The translations under genes and the position numbers were made by a program. This document shows, piece after piece, positions 8,215 through 16,646 of a stretch of 64,000 nucleotides of DNA. The DNA is from Tsukamurella conjunctivitidis (lineage in GTDB: Bacteria > Actinomycetota > Actinomycetes > Mycobacteriales > Mycobacteriaceae), in contig NZ_VIGX01000006.1 of assembly GCF_007858475.1 (NCBI RefSeq), positions 235,257 through 299,256 of the forward strand, read 5' to 3'. Under the pieces are notes generated by a model, which was given only the letters and a program-made list of their open reading frames with translations, ran no database searches and had not been told where the DNA came from. Every line of letters starts with the position of its first letter. The stretch's first letter is position 1.

Positions 8215-9399
8215 ATGGATGCATACGTCTACTCCGCCGCACGCACGCCGTTCGGGCGCTTCTCGGGTGCGCTCGCCGGCGTCCGGCCCGACGACCTGGC
8301 CGCCACCGCGATCCGCGCCGTCCTCGACCGCACTCCCGCGCTCGGTGCGGGCACGGCCGTCGACGAGGTCGTGTGGGGGAACGCCAACGGGGCCGGCGAG
8401 GACAACCGCAACGTCGGCCGGATGGCGGGACTTCTCGCGGGGATTCCGGTCAGCGTCCCCGCGACCACGGTCAACCGCCTGTGCGGCTCCGGACTCGACG
8501 CGGCGATGATGGGCAGCCGCGCGATCGAGACCGGCGATGCCGAGGTGGTGCTCAGCGGCGGCGTCGAGTCCATGACCCGAGCGCCGTGGGTCCTGCCGAA
8601 GAACACCAAGCCCTTTCCCGCCGGCGACGTCACTGCGGTCTCGACGACCCTCGGCTGGCGGCTGGTCAACCCCGCCATGCCCGTCGAGTGGACCGTCAGC
8701 CTCGGTGAGGCCAACGAACAACTCGGCGAGAAGTTCTCCGTCTCCCGCGCGCGGCAGGACGAGTTCGCGGCGCTCTCGCACCGTCGGGCCCACACGGCGT
8801 GGGAGGAGGGCTTTTACGACGACCTCGTGGTCCCCGTCGACGGGCTCGAGCGCGACGAGAACGTCCGGCCCGGATCGACCGCCGAGAAGCTGAGCGAGCT
8901 GAGGCCCGCGTTCCGGCCCGACGGGACGATCACCGCCGGCAACGCCAGCCCGCTCAGCGACGGCGCCGCCGCGGTGCTGCTGGGATCGGACCGCGCCGCG
9001 GCGACGATCGGGCGCGACCCCCTCGCGCGGATCGCGGGCCGCGGCGCAGCGGCCCTGGAGCCGCAGCTGTTCGGCTACGCGCCGGTCGATGCGGCGAACC
9101 GGGCTCTCGCCCGCGCCGGGATCAGCTGGGGCGACGTCGGGGTCGTCGAACTCAACGAGGCCTTCGCGGTGCAGTCCCTGGTGTGCATCGACGCCTGGGG
9201 GATCGACTCCGCGATCGTCAACCCGTACGGCGGCGCCATCGCGCTCGGACACCCGCTCGGAGCGTCCGGCGGGCGCCTGCTCGGCACCCTCGCGAAGGCC
9301 CTGCGGCGGCGTCGCGAGCGGTACGGCGTCGCGGCGATCTGCATCGGCGTGGGGCAGGGCCTCGCCGTCGTCCTGGAGAACACGGAGGTCGGGGCATGA
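8215..9399 (+). CDS. pcaF: 3-oxoadipyl-CoA thiolase (acetyl-CoA acyltransferase)
   Basis: Thiolase of 394 aa that cleaves 3-oxoadipyl-CoA with CoA into succinyl-CoA and acetyl-CoA. The catalytic residues are all present: nucleophile Cys90 in TVNRLCGSGLDA, His346 in ALGHPLGASGGR and Cys376 in AAICIGVGQG. The early DEVVWGNANGAGEDNRNVGRM segment and length are typical of PcaF/PaaJ rather than of FadA. It is first in the pcaFIJ operon: its stop overlaps the start of the CoA-transferase alpha subunit in an ATGA at 9396-9399. The substrate assignment rests on that CoA-transferase pair and the maleylacetate reductase nearby. Confidence 0.92.
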   Translation: MDAYVYSAARTPFGRFSGALAGVRPDDLAATAIRAVLDRTPALGAGTAVDEVVWGNANGAGEDNRNVGRMAGLLAGIPVSVPATTVNRLCGSGLDAAMMGSRAIETGDAEVVLSGGVESMTRAPWVLPKNTKPFPAGDVTAVSTTLGWRLVNPAMPVEWTVSLGEANEQLGEKFSVSRARQDEFAALSHRRAHTAWEEGFYDDLVVPVDGLERDENVRPGSTAEKLSELRPAFRPDGTITAGNASPLSDGAAAVLLGSDRAAATIGRDPLARIAGRGAAALEPQLFGYAPVDAANRALARAGISWGDVGVVELNEAFAVQSLVCIDAWGIDSAIVNPYGGAIALGHPLGASGGRLLGTLAKALRRRRERYGVAAICIGVGQGLAVVLENTEVGA

Positions 9400-10091
9400 G
9401 CAGGGCAGTGGTGCACGAGGGCGTCGACGACGCGGTCGCCGGCATCGAGGACGGATCGACGGTCCTGATCGGCGGCTTCGGGTTGGCGGGCATGCCCTTC
9501 GACCTCATCGACGCCCTCATCCGGCAGGGCGCCACCGACCTCACTGTGGTGTCCAACAACGCGGGCAACGGCGACGTCGGTGTCGCCGCCCTGCTCGCGG
9601 CGGGCCGCGTCCGCAAGGTGGTGTGCTCCTTCCCCCGGCAGAGCGACTCGTACGTCTTCGACGGGCTCTACCGTGCGGGGAAGATCGACCTCGAGGTCGT
9701 TCCCCAGGGCAACCTCGCCGAACGCATGCGCGCCGCGGGCGCGGGCATCGGCGGCTTCTACTGCCCGACGGCCGTCGGTACGCTCCTCGCCGAGGGCAAG
9801 GAGTCGCGCGAGATCGACGGCCGGACGTACCTGCTCGAGTACCCGATCCGCGGCGACTACGCGCTGATCGCGGCGCATCGCTCCGATCCCTGGGGCAATC
9901 TCGTCTACCGCAAGACCGCCCGCAACTTCGGGCCGGTCATGGCGACGGCCGCGGCGACCACGATCGTCCAGGTCGACGAGGTCGTGCCGCTCGGCGCGAT
10001 GGACCCGGAGGCGGTCGTGACGCCGTCGATCTTCGTCGACCGGATCGTCGCCGTCGACGCCCGGCACTACACCGTGGAGGGAGCACGATGA
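9396..10091 (+). CDS. pcaI: 3-oxoadipate CoA-transferase, alpha subunit
   Basis: Family I CoA-transferase subunit A, 231 aa. The CoA-binding loop is visible in SVLIGGFGLAGMP-like residues near 22-34, followed by the conserved VSNNAGNGDVG and GGFYCPTAVGT blocks. With PcaJ it moves CoA from succinyl-CoA to 3-oxoadipate. The gene overlaps pcaF upstream and pcaJ downstream (ATGA at 10088-10091), so the two subunits are made in a coupled 1:1 manner. An acetoacetate CoA-transferase (AtoD/ScoA) would look similar; pathway context decides for 3-oxoadipate. Confidence 0.9.
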   Translation: MSRAVVHEGVDDAVAGIEDGSTVLIGGFGLAGMPFDLIDALIRQGATDLTVVSNNAGNGDVGVAALLAAGRVRKVVCSFPRQSDSYVFDGLYRAGKIDLEVVPQGNLAERMRAAGAGIGGFYCPTAVGTLLAEGKESREIDGRTYLLEYPIRGDYALIAAHRSDPWGNLVYRKTARNFGPVMATAAATTIVQVDEVVPLGAMDPEAVVTPSIFVDRIVAVDARHYTVEGAR

Positions 10092-10723
10092 GCGCGCAAC
10101 GCCTGACGATGGAGGAACTTGCGGCCCGCATCGCCCGCGACATCCCGAAGGGCGCCTACGTCAACCTCGGGATCGGGCAGCCGACGAAGGTCGCGGACCA
10201 CCTTCCACCGGAGCGGGAGGTCGTGCTCCACACCGAGAACGGGATGCTGGGTATGGGGCCCACCGCCACCGGGGACCTCGTCGACCCGGACCTCACGAAC
10301 GCCGGCAAGGTCCCCGTCACGGAGCTCCCGGGGGCCGCGTACTTCCACCACGCCGACTCCTTCGCGATGATGCGCGGCGGCCACATCGACGTCTGCGTGC
10401 TCGGCGCCTACCAGGTCTCCGAGCACGGGGACCTCGCCAACTGGCACACCGGGCGCGAGGGCGACATCCCCGCCGTCGGCGGCGCGATGGACCTCGCCAT
10501 CGGTGCGAAGCAGGTGTACGTGATGATGTCGCTGCTGAACAAGTCCGGTGAGCCCAAGCTCGTGCCGGCCTGCACCTATCCGCTCACCGGGCTCGGCTGC
10601 GTGAACCGGGTCTACACCGACGTGGCGGTCTTCGAGACCGGGCCCGACGGGGTCCGGGTGCTCGAGACCTTCGGCATCGGGACCGACGAGCTCCGGGATC
10701 TCCTGCCCGTCGCCCTGCGGTGA
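10088..10723 (+). CDS. pcaJ: 3-oxoadipate CoA-transferase, beta subunit
   Basis: Family I CoA-transferase subunit B, 211 aa. The catalytic glutamate that carries the CoA-thioester intermediate is Glu50 in LHTENGMLGMG. The GAAYFHHADSFAMMRGGH and GVPACTYPLTG-like blocks are as in PcaJ/ScoB. It ends the pcaFIJ operon, 46 bases before the convergent beta-propeller lipoprotein gene, and that gap is filled by a strong hairpin. There is no pcaGH, pcaB, pcaC or pcaD in the window, so this operon appears fed by the hydroxyquinol branch, at least locally. Confidence 0.9.
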   Translation: MSAQRLTMEELAARIARDIPKGAYVNLGIGQPTKVADHLPPEREVVLHTENGMLGMGPTATGDLVDPDLTNAGKVPVTELPGAAYFHHADSFAMMRGGHIDVCVLGAYQVSEHGDLANWHTGREGDIPAVGGAMDLAIGAKQVYVMMSLLNKSGEPKLVPACTYPLTGLGCVNRVYTDVAVFETGPDGVRVLETFGIGTDELRDLLPVALR

Positions 10724-10728
10724 CGCCG

Positions 10729-10769
10729 CGCGCCCGGGCATCGTCCGTCCTCGAACGGTGCCCGGCGCG
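10729..10769. terminator. Bidirectional terminator between pcaJ and the lipoprotein gene
   Basis: The whole 46-base gap between two convergent stop codons is a stem-loop: left arm CGCGCCCGGGCA at 10729-10740, right arm TGCCCGGCGCG at 10759-10769, one bulged C, with further CCGT/ACGG pairing in the loop. There is no T-tract, which is usual in high-GC actinobacteria. Confidence 0.6.
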
Positions 10770-12101
10770 TCAGTTCTTGGCGACGCTGTCGCCGGTGCGG
10801 CGGCCGGACGTGAAGGCGAAGACCGTGCCGTCGTTCCCGACCGTGACCAGCTCGCCGTCGGGCCCGATCGAGACGCCCGAGGCGGACGTGACCGAGTCCG
10901 GCAGGTCGAAGGTGCGCAGCGTGGTGCCGGTGTCCGTGCGGAACTCGATGAGCTGCGACTGCACCGCCGCCCACGACCGGATCACCGCGTAGCCGACACC
11001 GCCGCGGATCTGCGTCACGGGGGAGACCATCGCGACGTCCGTCCGCTTGAAGACCTCCCGCACGCTCGAGCCCTCGTCCTTGAGCGCGATGAACGAGGCG
11101 CGGTGCAGGCCGGGCGCGGCGGGGATGATCGTCCCGTCGGGCGAGACCGACGGGGGCAGCGTGCTCTGGTACCCGAGATCGTGCGTCCACTTGGTGGCGC
11201 CGGTCTTCGCGTCGAGCGCGGCCAGCTTCTCGCCCCGCAGGTTCACGTACAGGGTGGAGCGGTCCGACGACAGCGCGGGAGAGCCGATCGCGCCGTCCGG
11301 GAGGTCCGTGCGCTCCCAGGCGTACCGCAGGTCGTGCCGGCTGCCGCCGTTCTTGTCGTAGTCGACCGCCATCACCTTCGACGGTGCGCCCTTCGACCCG
11401 ACGACCACGAAGGCGCGCTCGGCCTCCGTGTCGACGGCGGGCGGGCCGGAGACGGGGCAGCCGGGGCCGTTCGTCGCGCAGTCCTCGAGGCCGGCGCCGT
11501 TGGCGTTCGCCGAGACCTGCGGGAACAGCCCGATCGCGGCGCCCGCGGCGACCCCGTCGTGCGTGTCCACGAGCACCATCTGGCCGAGGTGCGTCACGCC
11601 GAGCACGGTGTTGTCCCCGGCGAGTTTGATCCACAGCGGCGTGCCCGCGGTGGGGTAGCGCCAGCGCACCTGGTTGTCGGCGTTGAAGCTGTACAGCCAA
11701 CCGGGGATGCCGAGGTACGTGTAGTCGAACTGGTCCACCAGGGGGGCCTGCAGGTCGGCGCCCGCGGCGTCGCGCCGGCAGTAGGTCTTGCGGCCCACGG
11801 TGAGCTCGAGGTTGAAGGTGCTGCAGCCGGTCTCGGTACGAGCGGTCACCGAGACGACACCGCGGTTGGAGATCGCGGGCGCCACGGTGTTCGGTCCGAC
11901 GAGGTCGCGGTTCCAGGCCGGGACGAGGGAGGGGGCGGCGTCCTTCTCCGCGTACGAGTTGTTGCGGGAGTCGCCGTACATGCCGGGCCAGGCGGCGGAG
12001 TCGTCGGCGTACACCCAGGTGTCGTCCGGCGTGCACGAGACCAGCACCGCGGCGGCGGCCACGGTCGCGCCCAGTGTGAGCGCGCGCCTACCCAACCGCA
12101 T
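10770..12101 (-). CDS. Secreted beta-propeller (PQQ-like repeat) lipoprotein, Rv3035-like
   Basis: Exported protein of 443 aa. A signal peptide with positively charged start (MRLGRRALTLG) ends in the lipobox VLVSC, so Cys22 should be lipidated and anchored at the membrane. The remainder shows repeated blades of the PQQ/YncE type (for example PAISNRGVVSVTA, VLGVTHLGQMVLVDTHDG, TLYVNLRGEKLAALDAKTG). No catalytic residues are recognisable; a scaffold or binding role is likely. The start at 12101 has GGGAG six bases upstream. It is divergent from the hexapeptide acyltransferase, the same pairing as Rv3035 and Rv3034c in M. tuberculosis, next to the MGLP genes. Confidence 0.8.
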   Translation of the reverse strand: MRLGRRALTLGATVAAAAVLVSCTPDDTWVYADDSAAWPGMYGDSRNNSYAEKDAAPSLVPAWNRDLVGPNTVAPAISNRGVVSVTARTETGCSTFNLELTVGRKTYCRRDAAGADLQAPLVDQFDYTYLGIPGWLYSFNADNQVRWRYPTAGTPLWIKLAGDNTVLGVTHLGQMVLVDTHDGVAAGAAIGLFPQVSANANGAGLEDCATNGPGCPVSGPPAVDTEAERAFVVVGSKGAPSKVMAVDYDKNGGSRHDLRYAWERTDLPDGAIGSPALSSDRSTLYVNLRGEKLAALDAKTGATKWTHDLGYQSTLPPSVSPDGTIIPAAPGLHRASFIALKDEGSSVREVFKRTDVAMVSPVTQIRGGVGYAVIRSWAAVQSQLIEFRTDTGTTLRTFDLPDSVTSASGVSIGPDGELVTVGNDGTVFAFTSGRRTGDSVAKN

Positions 12102-12187
12102 GTGTCTCCCTCGACTCTTCACTACCGACGATCGCCCCACAGACTAGCGCGGCGACCGTACCGGACCGGCGGGGCGCACCCGCCGGA

Positions 12188-12193
12188 TAGGCT
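12188..12193 (+). promoter_or_regulatory. Putative -10 (TAGGCT) for a leaderless acyltransferase transcript
   Basis: TAGGCT followed by seven bases and the ATG at 12201; there is no ribosome-binding site in between. Confidence 0.45.
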
Positions 12194-12200
12194 CCCCTGC

Positions 12201-12956
12201 ATGACGAGCATGTGGAACGCCCCGTACCGATCGCGGTGGCGGCACGCGCGGCAGGCCGATCAGCAGGCGCGATTCCTGACGCCCGCGTCGCTGCGCTGGA
12301 TCCTCAAGAACAAGGCCTACACGCCCTGGTACCTGGTGCGGTACCTCCGCCTCCTGAAGTTCCGGCTGGCGAATCCGCACATCGTGCTCAAGGGCATGGT
12401 CTTCCTCGGCAAGAACGTCGAGATCCACGCGACGCCCGGCCTCGGCCGCATGGAGATCGGCCGCTGGGTGCACATCGGTGATTCGAACAAGATCCGCTGC
12501 CACGAGGGCTCGCTGCGCATCGGCGACAAGTCGGTCTTCGGCCGCGACAACGTGGTCAACTGCTACCTCGACATCGAGTTCGGGCCGGCGTCCCTCGTCG
12601 CCGACTGGTGCTACATCTGCGACTTCGACCACAAGATGGACGACATCCACATCCCCATCAAGGACCAGGGCATCGTCAAGGGCCCCGTCCGCATCGGCGG
12701 CGACACCTGGGTGGGCACCAAGGTCACGGTCACCCGCAACACCATCATCGGGCACGGCACCGTGCTCGGCGCGCACGCGGTGGTGCGGGGCGAGATCCCG
12801 CCCTACTCGATCGCCGTCGGCTCGCCCGCGAAGGTGGTCAAGAACCGCAAGGACATGTGGGACGCGAACATCGCCGAGCGCGCCGAGCTCGAGCGGGCCC
12901 TCGCCGACATCGAGCGCAAGAAGGCCGACGCCCGCGGCCTACCGGGGAACGGCTGA
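12201..12956 (+). CDS. Left-handed beta-helix O-acyltransferase (hexapeptide repeat), Rv3034c-like
   Basis: Acyltransferase of 251 aa. An N-terminal helical part (1-70) precedes hexapeptide repeats (about 70-210) such as LKGMVFLGKNVEIHA, MEIGRWVHIGDSN and GPVRIGGDTWVGTKVTV, ending with the canonical PYSIAVGSPAKVVKNR cap, then a charged C-terminal helix. The likely catalytic His lies in the DFDHKMDD loop. It probably transfers an acetyl or other short acyl group from acyl-CoA to a sugar hydroxyl. Proximity to the glucosyltransferase, GH57 branching enzyme and methyltransferase suggests it acylates methylglucose lipopolysaccharide; this is inference from context. Start: ATG at 12201 (a second ATG lies at 12210). 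Confidence 0.82.
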   Translation: MTSMWNAPYRSRWRHARQADQQARFLTPASLRWILKNKAYTPWYLVRYLRLLKFRLANPHIVLKGMVFLGKNVEIHATPGLGRMEIGRWVHIGDSNKIRCHEGSLRIGDKSVFGRDNVVNCYLDIEFGPASLVADWCYICDFDHKMDDIHIPIKDQGIVKGPVRIGGDTWVGTKVTVTRNTIIGHGTVLGAHAVVRGEIPPYSIAVGSPAKVVKNRKDMWDANIAERAELERALADIERKKADARGLPGNG

Positions 12957-13157
12957 CGCCGCACGAGGTCGGCGAGGAGCCCCGCACGGAAGTCGCGCAC
13001 TCGAGGGAGTCGTCCACGAAGTGGTGCCGGCAGTCGGCGGGGCGCTGCAGGAAGGTGATCGCCGCGCGCACAGGGCGGGGCGCGGCCCTTCGCCGACTGG
13101 GCGCGCGACCGCCGAGCGGAGTTCGACATCCGCTAGGTGTGCCTGGAGCCCGTGGCG
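12957..13157. other. Intergenic stretch with a possible gene remnant
   Basis: 201 bases between two convergent genes. One short forward segment (about 13089-13136) reads FADWARDRRAEFDIR followed by TAG, and on the reverse strand about 13000-13080 reads a plausible but open-ended peptide. Neither has a start codon with a ribosome-binding site or a length compatible with a gene. It may be decayed coding DNA or simply GC-rich spacer. Confidence 0.3.
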
Positions 13158-13685
13158 CTAGAGCACGTAGAACGGACGGGCGTAGTGGAACTCGCCGCGC
13201 AGATCCGGCGTGTACGCGCCGAGCGTGCGCACCATGAACGAGTCGCCCGACCATTCCGCGACGTCGGGCACGACGCCGACCTCGGAGCCGGGGACGAAGC
13301 CGAAGCGCGGGTAGAAGTCCTTGTGGCCGAGCAGCGCCACGAGCCGCTCGCCGAGGGCGTCGGCGGCGCCGAGGGCGGCGAGGATCAGCGCCGAGCCGGT
13401 GCCCTTGGCCTGCTGCTCGGACCGCACCCCGAGGGGGCCCGCCGCGAGCACCGGGGTGTCGCCGACGGTGGCGCGGGTGAGGCAGACGTGGCCGATCACG
13501 GTGCCGTCGTCGTCCTCCGCGACGAAGGAGAGCTCGTCGATCCACGACCCGCTCAGGCGCAGCGCCTCGACCAGGACGACCTCGAGCGGTTCCGTGCGTC
13601 CGGGCGGCGTCATCGGGGCGAACGCGCTCCGGTGCACATCGGCGACCGCGGCGTGATCCGCCGGCGTCTCGTTCCGGATCAGCAC
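13158..13685 (-). CDS. GNAT-family N-acetyltransferase
   Basis: GNAT enzyme of 175 aa using acetyl-CoA. Motif A, the CoA pyrophosphate loop, reads GVRSEQQAKGTGSALI (about residues 85-100); the beta4-beta5 region carries GHVCLTRATV, and the C-terminal part LLGHKDFYPRFGFVPG is the pattern of YhbS-like members. The GTG at 13685 is preceded by GGAG and begins LIRNETPADHAAVADVHRSAF, the true fold start; upstream residues are not family-like. Acceptor substrate unknown. It is on the same strand as the downstream MGLP genes but 116 bases separate it from the glycosyltransferase stop. Confidence 0.85.
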   Translation of the reverse strand: MLIRNETPADHAAVADVHRSAFAPMTPPGRTEPLEVVLVEALRLSGSWIDELSFVAEDDDGTVIGHVCLTRATVGDTPVLAAGPLGVRSEQQAKGTGSALILAALGAADALGERLVALLGHKDFYPRFGFVPGSEVGVVPDVAEWSGDSFMVRTLGAYTPDLRGEFHYARPFYVL

Positions 13686-13801
13686 GCCCGGCGCTCCGCG
13701 AGGTCGGCGGGAAGGGCGTGCAACGGGCTTGCGGTCATGAATCGACGGTGCCACAGGATTCACGATCATGCACATCGCGCAGGTCGTGGGGCCGGGCGCG
13801 T

Positions 13802-15109
13802 TCAGACCGGGTTGGTGGGGTCCCGCTCGGGGAGCGGCCGCTCATCGATGACGCGGCGCCCGAGCGGGGTGCGTGGGCGACGTTTCGCGGCCAGGTACAC
13901 CTGCGCCGTCTCGTGGGCCACGGCCTCCCAACTGAGCTCCTCCACCTCGGCGCGCGCCGCGGCGGCCCAGCGGTACGACGACGCGGGGTCGTCGAGCAGG
14001 GCCCGGATCGCCGCCGTCAGGCCCGGCACGTCGGCCGGCTCGACCGACAGGCCGGTCTCGCCGGTGCGGATGAAGTCGGCGAGGCCGCCGGCCGTGGTGG
14101 CGATGACGGGAATGCCCGTCGCGGCGCCCTCGAGCGCGACGATGCCGAAGGGCTCGTAGCGCGACGGGATCACGAGGGCATCGGCCGAGTGCAGCTGGGC
14201 GACGAGCTCCTCGTGGTCCAGCGCGCCCGTGAACTCGACGGCCCGCAGGACCCGGTGCTCCCGCGCGACCTCGCGCAGCCACGCGGCCTGCGTGCCGTCG
14301 CCGGCCACCGTCAGCGTGGTTCCCGGGTGCGTGCGGCGCACCCGGGCGAGCGCGGCGATCAGATCCTGCACGCCCTTCTCGTACTCGAGCCGGCCGACGT
14401 ACAGGAGGCGGGGTGCGCCGCGCCGCGCCGCGGTGCGGGAGCGATCCCGGTACGGCCAGGCGGTGGCGTCGATGCCGTTCGCGATGGTGTGCAACTGCGC
14501 GAGGCCGGGACCGAAGAGGCGGTTCACCTCGTCGGACATGGAACGGGAGCAGGTGATCACCGCGTCCGCCTCGTTCGCGAGCCACCACTCGGTGGAGTGC
14601 ACCTGGCGGTTCACCGGCCCCGAGACCCAGCCGCTGTGCCGTCCGGCCTCGGTGGCGTGGATGGTCGCGACCAGGGGCGCGTCGAAGGCCTCCGCGAGCC
14701 CGACGGCGGCGTGCGCCGCCAGCCAGTCGTGGGCGTGCACCACGTCGGGCACCCAGGGGCGGCCGACGGTGCCGGCGCCGTGCAGCGCGTCCTCGCCGGC
14801 GGTCGGGTTGTACCCGGCCAGCCGCAGGCCCGCGCGCAGCATGGAGTGCCCCATGGACAGCACCCACGGCATCATGTCGGTGCCGAAATCGAGTGCGAGG
14901 GGGTCCTCCGCCGCCATGATGACGCGGATCCCGTCGACCGTCGCGTCGGTGGTGGGATGGCTGCGCGGGTCGGTGCCGGTGGGCCGGCGCGAGACCACGA
15001 CCACCTCGTGCCCCTGGTCGCGCAGCTGCAGCGCCAGATGATGGACGTGCCGGCCGAGGCCGCCCACGACCACCGGCGGGTACTCCCAGGAGACGAGCAG
15101 GACGCGCAT
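13802..15109 (-). CDS. GT4-family alpha-glucosyltransferase, Rv3032-like (glycogen/MGLP elongation)
   Basis: Glycosyltransferase of 435 aa with GT-B fold. The N-terminal domain begins RVLLVSWEYPPVVVGGLGRH, the acceptor-side signature of glycogen-synthase-like GT4 enzymes, and the C-terminal nucleotide-sugar domain has LLYVGRLEYEKGVQDLI and the E-x7-E motif in SRYEPFGIVALEGAATG. In M. tuberculosis the homologue elongates alpha-1,4-glucan used for MGLP and glycogen. It follows the GH57 gene with a single base between stop and ATG, and the methyltransferase lies upstream, so all three form one leftward operon. Product: cytosolic alpha-1,4-glucan built from ADP- or UDP-glucose (donor unproven). 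Confidence 0.9.
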   Translation of the reverse strand: MRVLLVSWEYPPVVVGGLGRHVHHLALQLRDQGHEVVVVSRRPTGTDPRSHPTTDATVDGIRVIMAAEDPLALDFGTDMMPWVLSMGHSMLRAGLRLAGYNPTAGEDALHGAGTVGRPWVPDVVHAHDWLAAHAAVGLAEAFDAPLVATIHATEAGRHSGWVSGPVNRQVHSTEWWLANEADAVITCSRSMSDEVNRLFGPGLAQLHTIANGIDATAWPYRDRSRTAARRGAPRLLYVGRLEYEKGVQDLIAALARVRRTHPGTTLTVAGDGTQAAWLREVAREHRVLRAVEFTGALDHEELVAQLHSADALVIPSRYEPFGIVALEGAATGIPVIATTAGGLADFIRTGETGLSVEPADVPGLTAAIRALLDDPASSYRWAAAARAEVEELSWEAVAHETAQVYLAAKRRPRTPLGRRVIDERPLPERDPTNPV

Positions 15110-15110
15110 G

Positions 15111-16646
15111 TCAGAACCCTCCCAGTGGCGCCGGGAGGCGCCGGGCGTCGAGGCCGGGGAACGGATCGTCGGCGTGCCGCCACCCGCGCGCCAGTGCGAC
15201 CGCGCGGTCCTCGTCGCCGCGCTCGGCCGCCTCGGCGATCTCGCGCAGGGCGTGCGCGTGTTTGTAGGCGCGGTCGCGGGCGTACCCGGCGGCGGTGTCC
15301 TTCGAGACCATGAAGGGCCAATCGGACTGCAGGCACATCAGCGCCTCCTGCAGCACCTGGTCGCCGACCACGTCGCGCATGCCGTGCTGCTCCGCGGCGC
15401 GCTTGTCCAGCACGCGCAGTGTCGTGGCGGTGATGTCCTCGTTCAGCTCGACGAACTCGCGGACCAGAGGGCCGTCCCAGACGTGCCAGTCCTTGCCCGA
15501 CCCCCACGAGCTGGCGGGGATCTCCCGCGCCTCGCCCACGTACCCGGCCTCCGCGGCGGAGCGCAGCGTGCCGACGCGCACGCCGGCCTCGGGGAGCGCG
15601 CGCAGTACGCGCTCCAGCCAGATCGGGCCCTCGTACCACCAGTGCCCGAACAGTTCGGTGTCGAAGGCGGCGACGACCAGCGCGTCGCGACCGATGCGCG
15701 CGCTCTCCGCGCGAACGCGAGCGACGACGGTGTCCACGAAGTCGGCGACGTGCTTGTCGATGGCGGCGTCGGCCCGGGCGGGGTCGTAGGGCGCCTTGTC
15801 CGCCTCGGCGACGTTCTTGCCCGTCACCCGGCTCGGCTTGAGACCGGTGGCGTGATCGTGTGCGTAGAAGTCGCGGTAGGAGGCGTGCCCGGGATAGCCG
15901 GACTTGGGCGACCAGACGCGGTAGCTCACCGGCAGGTCGCGGCCGAAAGCGAGGACGGAGGACTCGCCGACGGGGTGCGCGAGCGCCGTGTCGCCCCCGA
16001 GGGTGGGGCCGTCGACCATGAAGTGCGTGACGCCCGCGGCCTCGTAGCCGAGTTCCATGCCGGGCTTGTAGGCGCACTCGGGCGCCCAGATGCCGGTGCG
16101 GGCGGGCGATCCCAGACGGGCGGTGCCGTAGGCGAGGCCCTCGCGCAGCGCGAGCTCGCGCAGGCGGGGGTGCAGCAGGGGCTGGAACGGGTGCGCCAGC
16201 GGGCCGCCCAGCAGTTCGACCGTGCCGGCGTCGGCGAGGCGGCGCAGGACCGGAGTCCCGCCGTGACGCCAGCGCGTCTCGAACAGATCGAGCGCGTGCG
16301 CGGAGTTGCGGTGTTCGCGCGCGCCGAGTTCGGCCGCGGCAGGGCGACCCGACAGGGCCGCCTCGTGCGCGCGCAGCTGCCAGTTGCCGAGGTAGTGGTG
16401 CATCGCCTCGAGGCAGTACGGGTCGTCGAGCTGCGCGGCGAGTACCGGCGTCACGCCGAGCGTGAGCTGATCGGTGCGGCCCTCGGCGGCGAGCCGGTCG
16501 AGCATTTCCGTCACGGGCAGGTACGAGGCGGCCCACGACTGGTACAGCCATTCCTCGCCGACGGGCCACGCGCCGTGGTGCGCGAGCCACGGCAGGTGGG
16601 AGTGCAGGACGAAGGCGATCATCCCGGGCTCGCGCCCGGAGGTCAC
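15111..16646 (-). CDS. GH57-family glucan-branching enzyme, Rv3031-like
   Basis: GH57 protein of 511 aa. Starts with the family signature FVLHSHLPWL; region 4 carries VVAAFDTELFGHWWYEG, where Glu is the expected nucleophile region and the Asp-containing THFMVDGP and GIWAPECAYKPG blocks contain the other conserved acidic residues. DUF1957-type C-terminal helices (about 420-511) complete the branching-enzyme layout. It should introduce alpha-1,6 branches in the glucan made by the neighbouring GT4 enzyme. It begins with GTG at 16646, overlapping the methyltransferase stop in a GTGA, and ends one base before the GT4 start. An alpha-amylase activity is the alternative; the operon favours branching. 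Confidence 0.9.
   Translation of the reverse strand: MTSGREPGMIAFVLHSHLPWLAHHGAWPVGEEWLYQSWAASYLPVTEMLDRLAAEGRTDQLTLGVTPVLAAQLDDPYCLEAMHHYLGNWQLRAHEAALSGRPAAAELGAREHRNSAHALDLFETRWRHGGTPVLRRLADAGTVELLGGPLAHPFQPLLHPRLRELALREGLAYGTARLGSPARTGIWAPECAYKPGMELGYEAAGVTHFMVDGPTLGGDTALAHPVGESSVLAFGRDLPVSYRVWSPKSGYPGHASYRDFYAHDHATGLKPSRVTGKNVAEADKAPYDPARADAAIDKHVADFVDTVVARVRAESARIGRDALVVAAFDTELFGHWWYEGPIWLERVLRALPEAGVRVGTLRSAAEAGYVGEAREIPASSWGSGKDWHVWDGPLVREFVELNEDITATTLRVLDKRAAEQHGMRDVVGDQVLQEALMCLQSDWPFMVSKDTAAGYARDRAYKHAHALREIAEAAERGDEDRAVALARGWRHADDPFPGLDARRLPAPLGGF

Noticed and set aside
10088-10723. Acetoacetate (succinyl-CoA:3-ketoacid) CoA-transferase rather than PcaIJ
   Set aside because: The families are close, but the thiolase, LysR regulator and nearby maleylacetate reductase favour 3-oxoadipate; kept as a caveat in the entries.
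12957-13157. Possible small gene or decayed ORF
   Set aside because: No frame combines start, ribosome-binding site and credible composition; reported only as an uncertain remnant.
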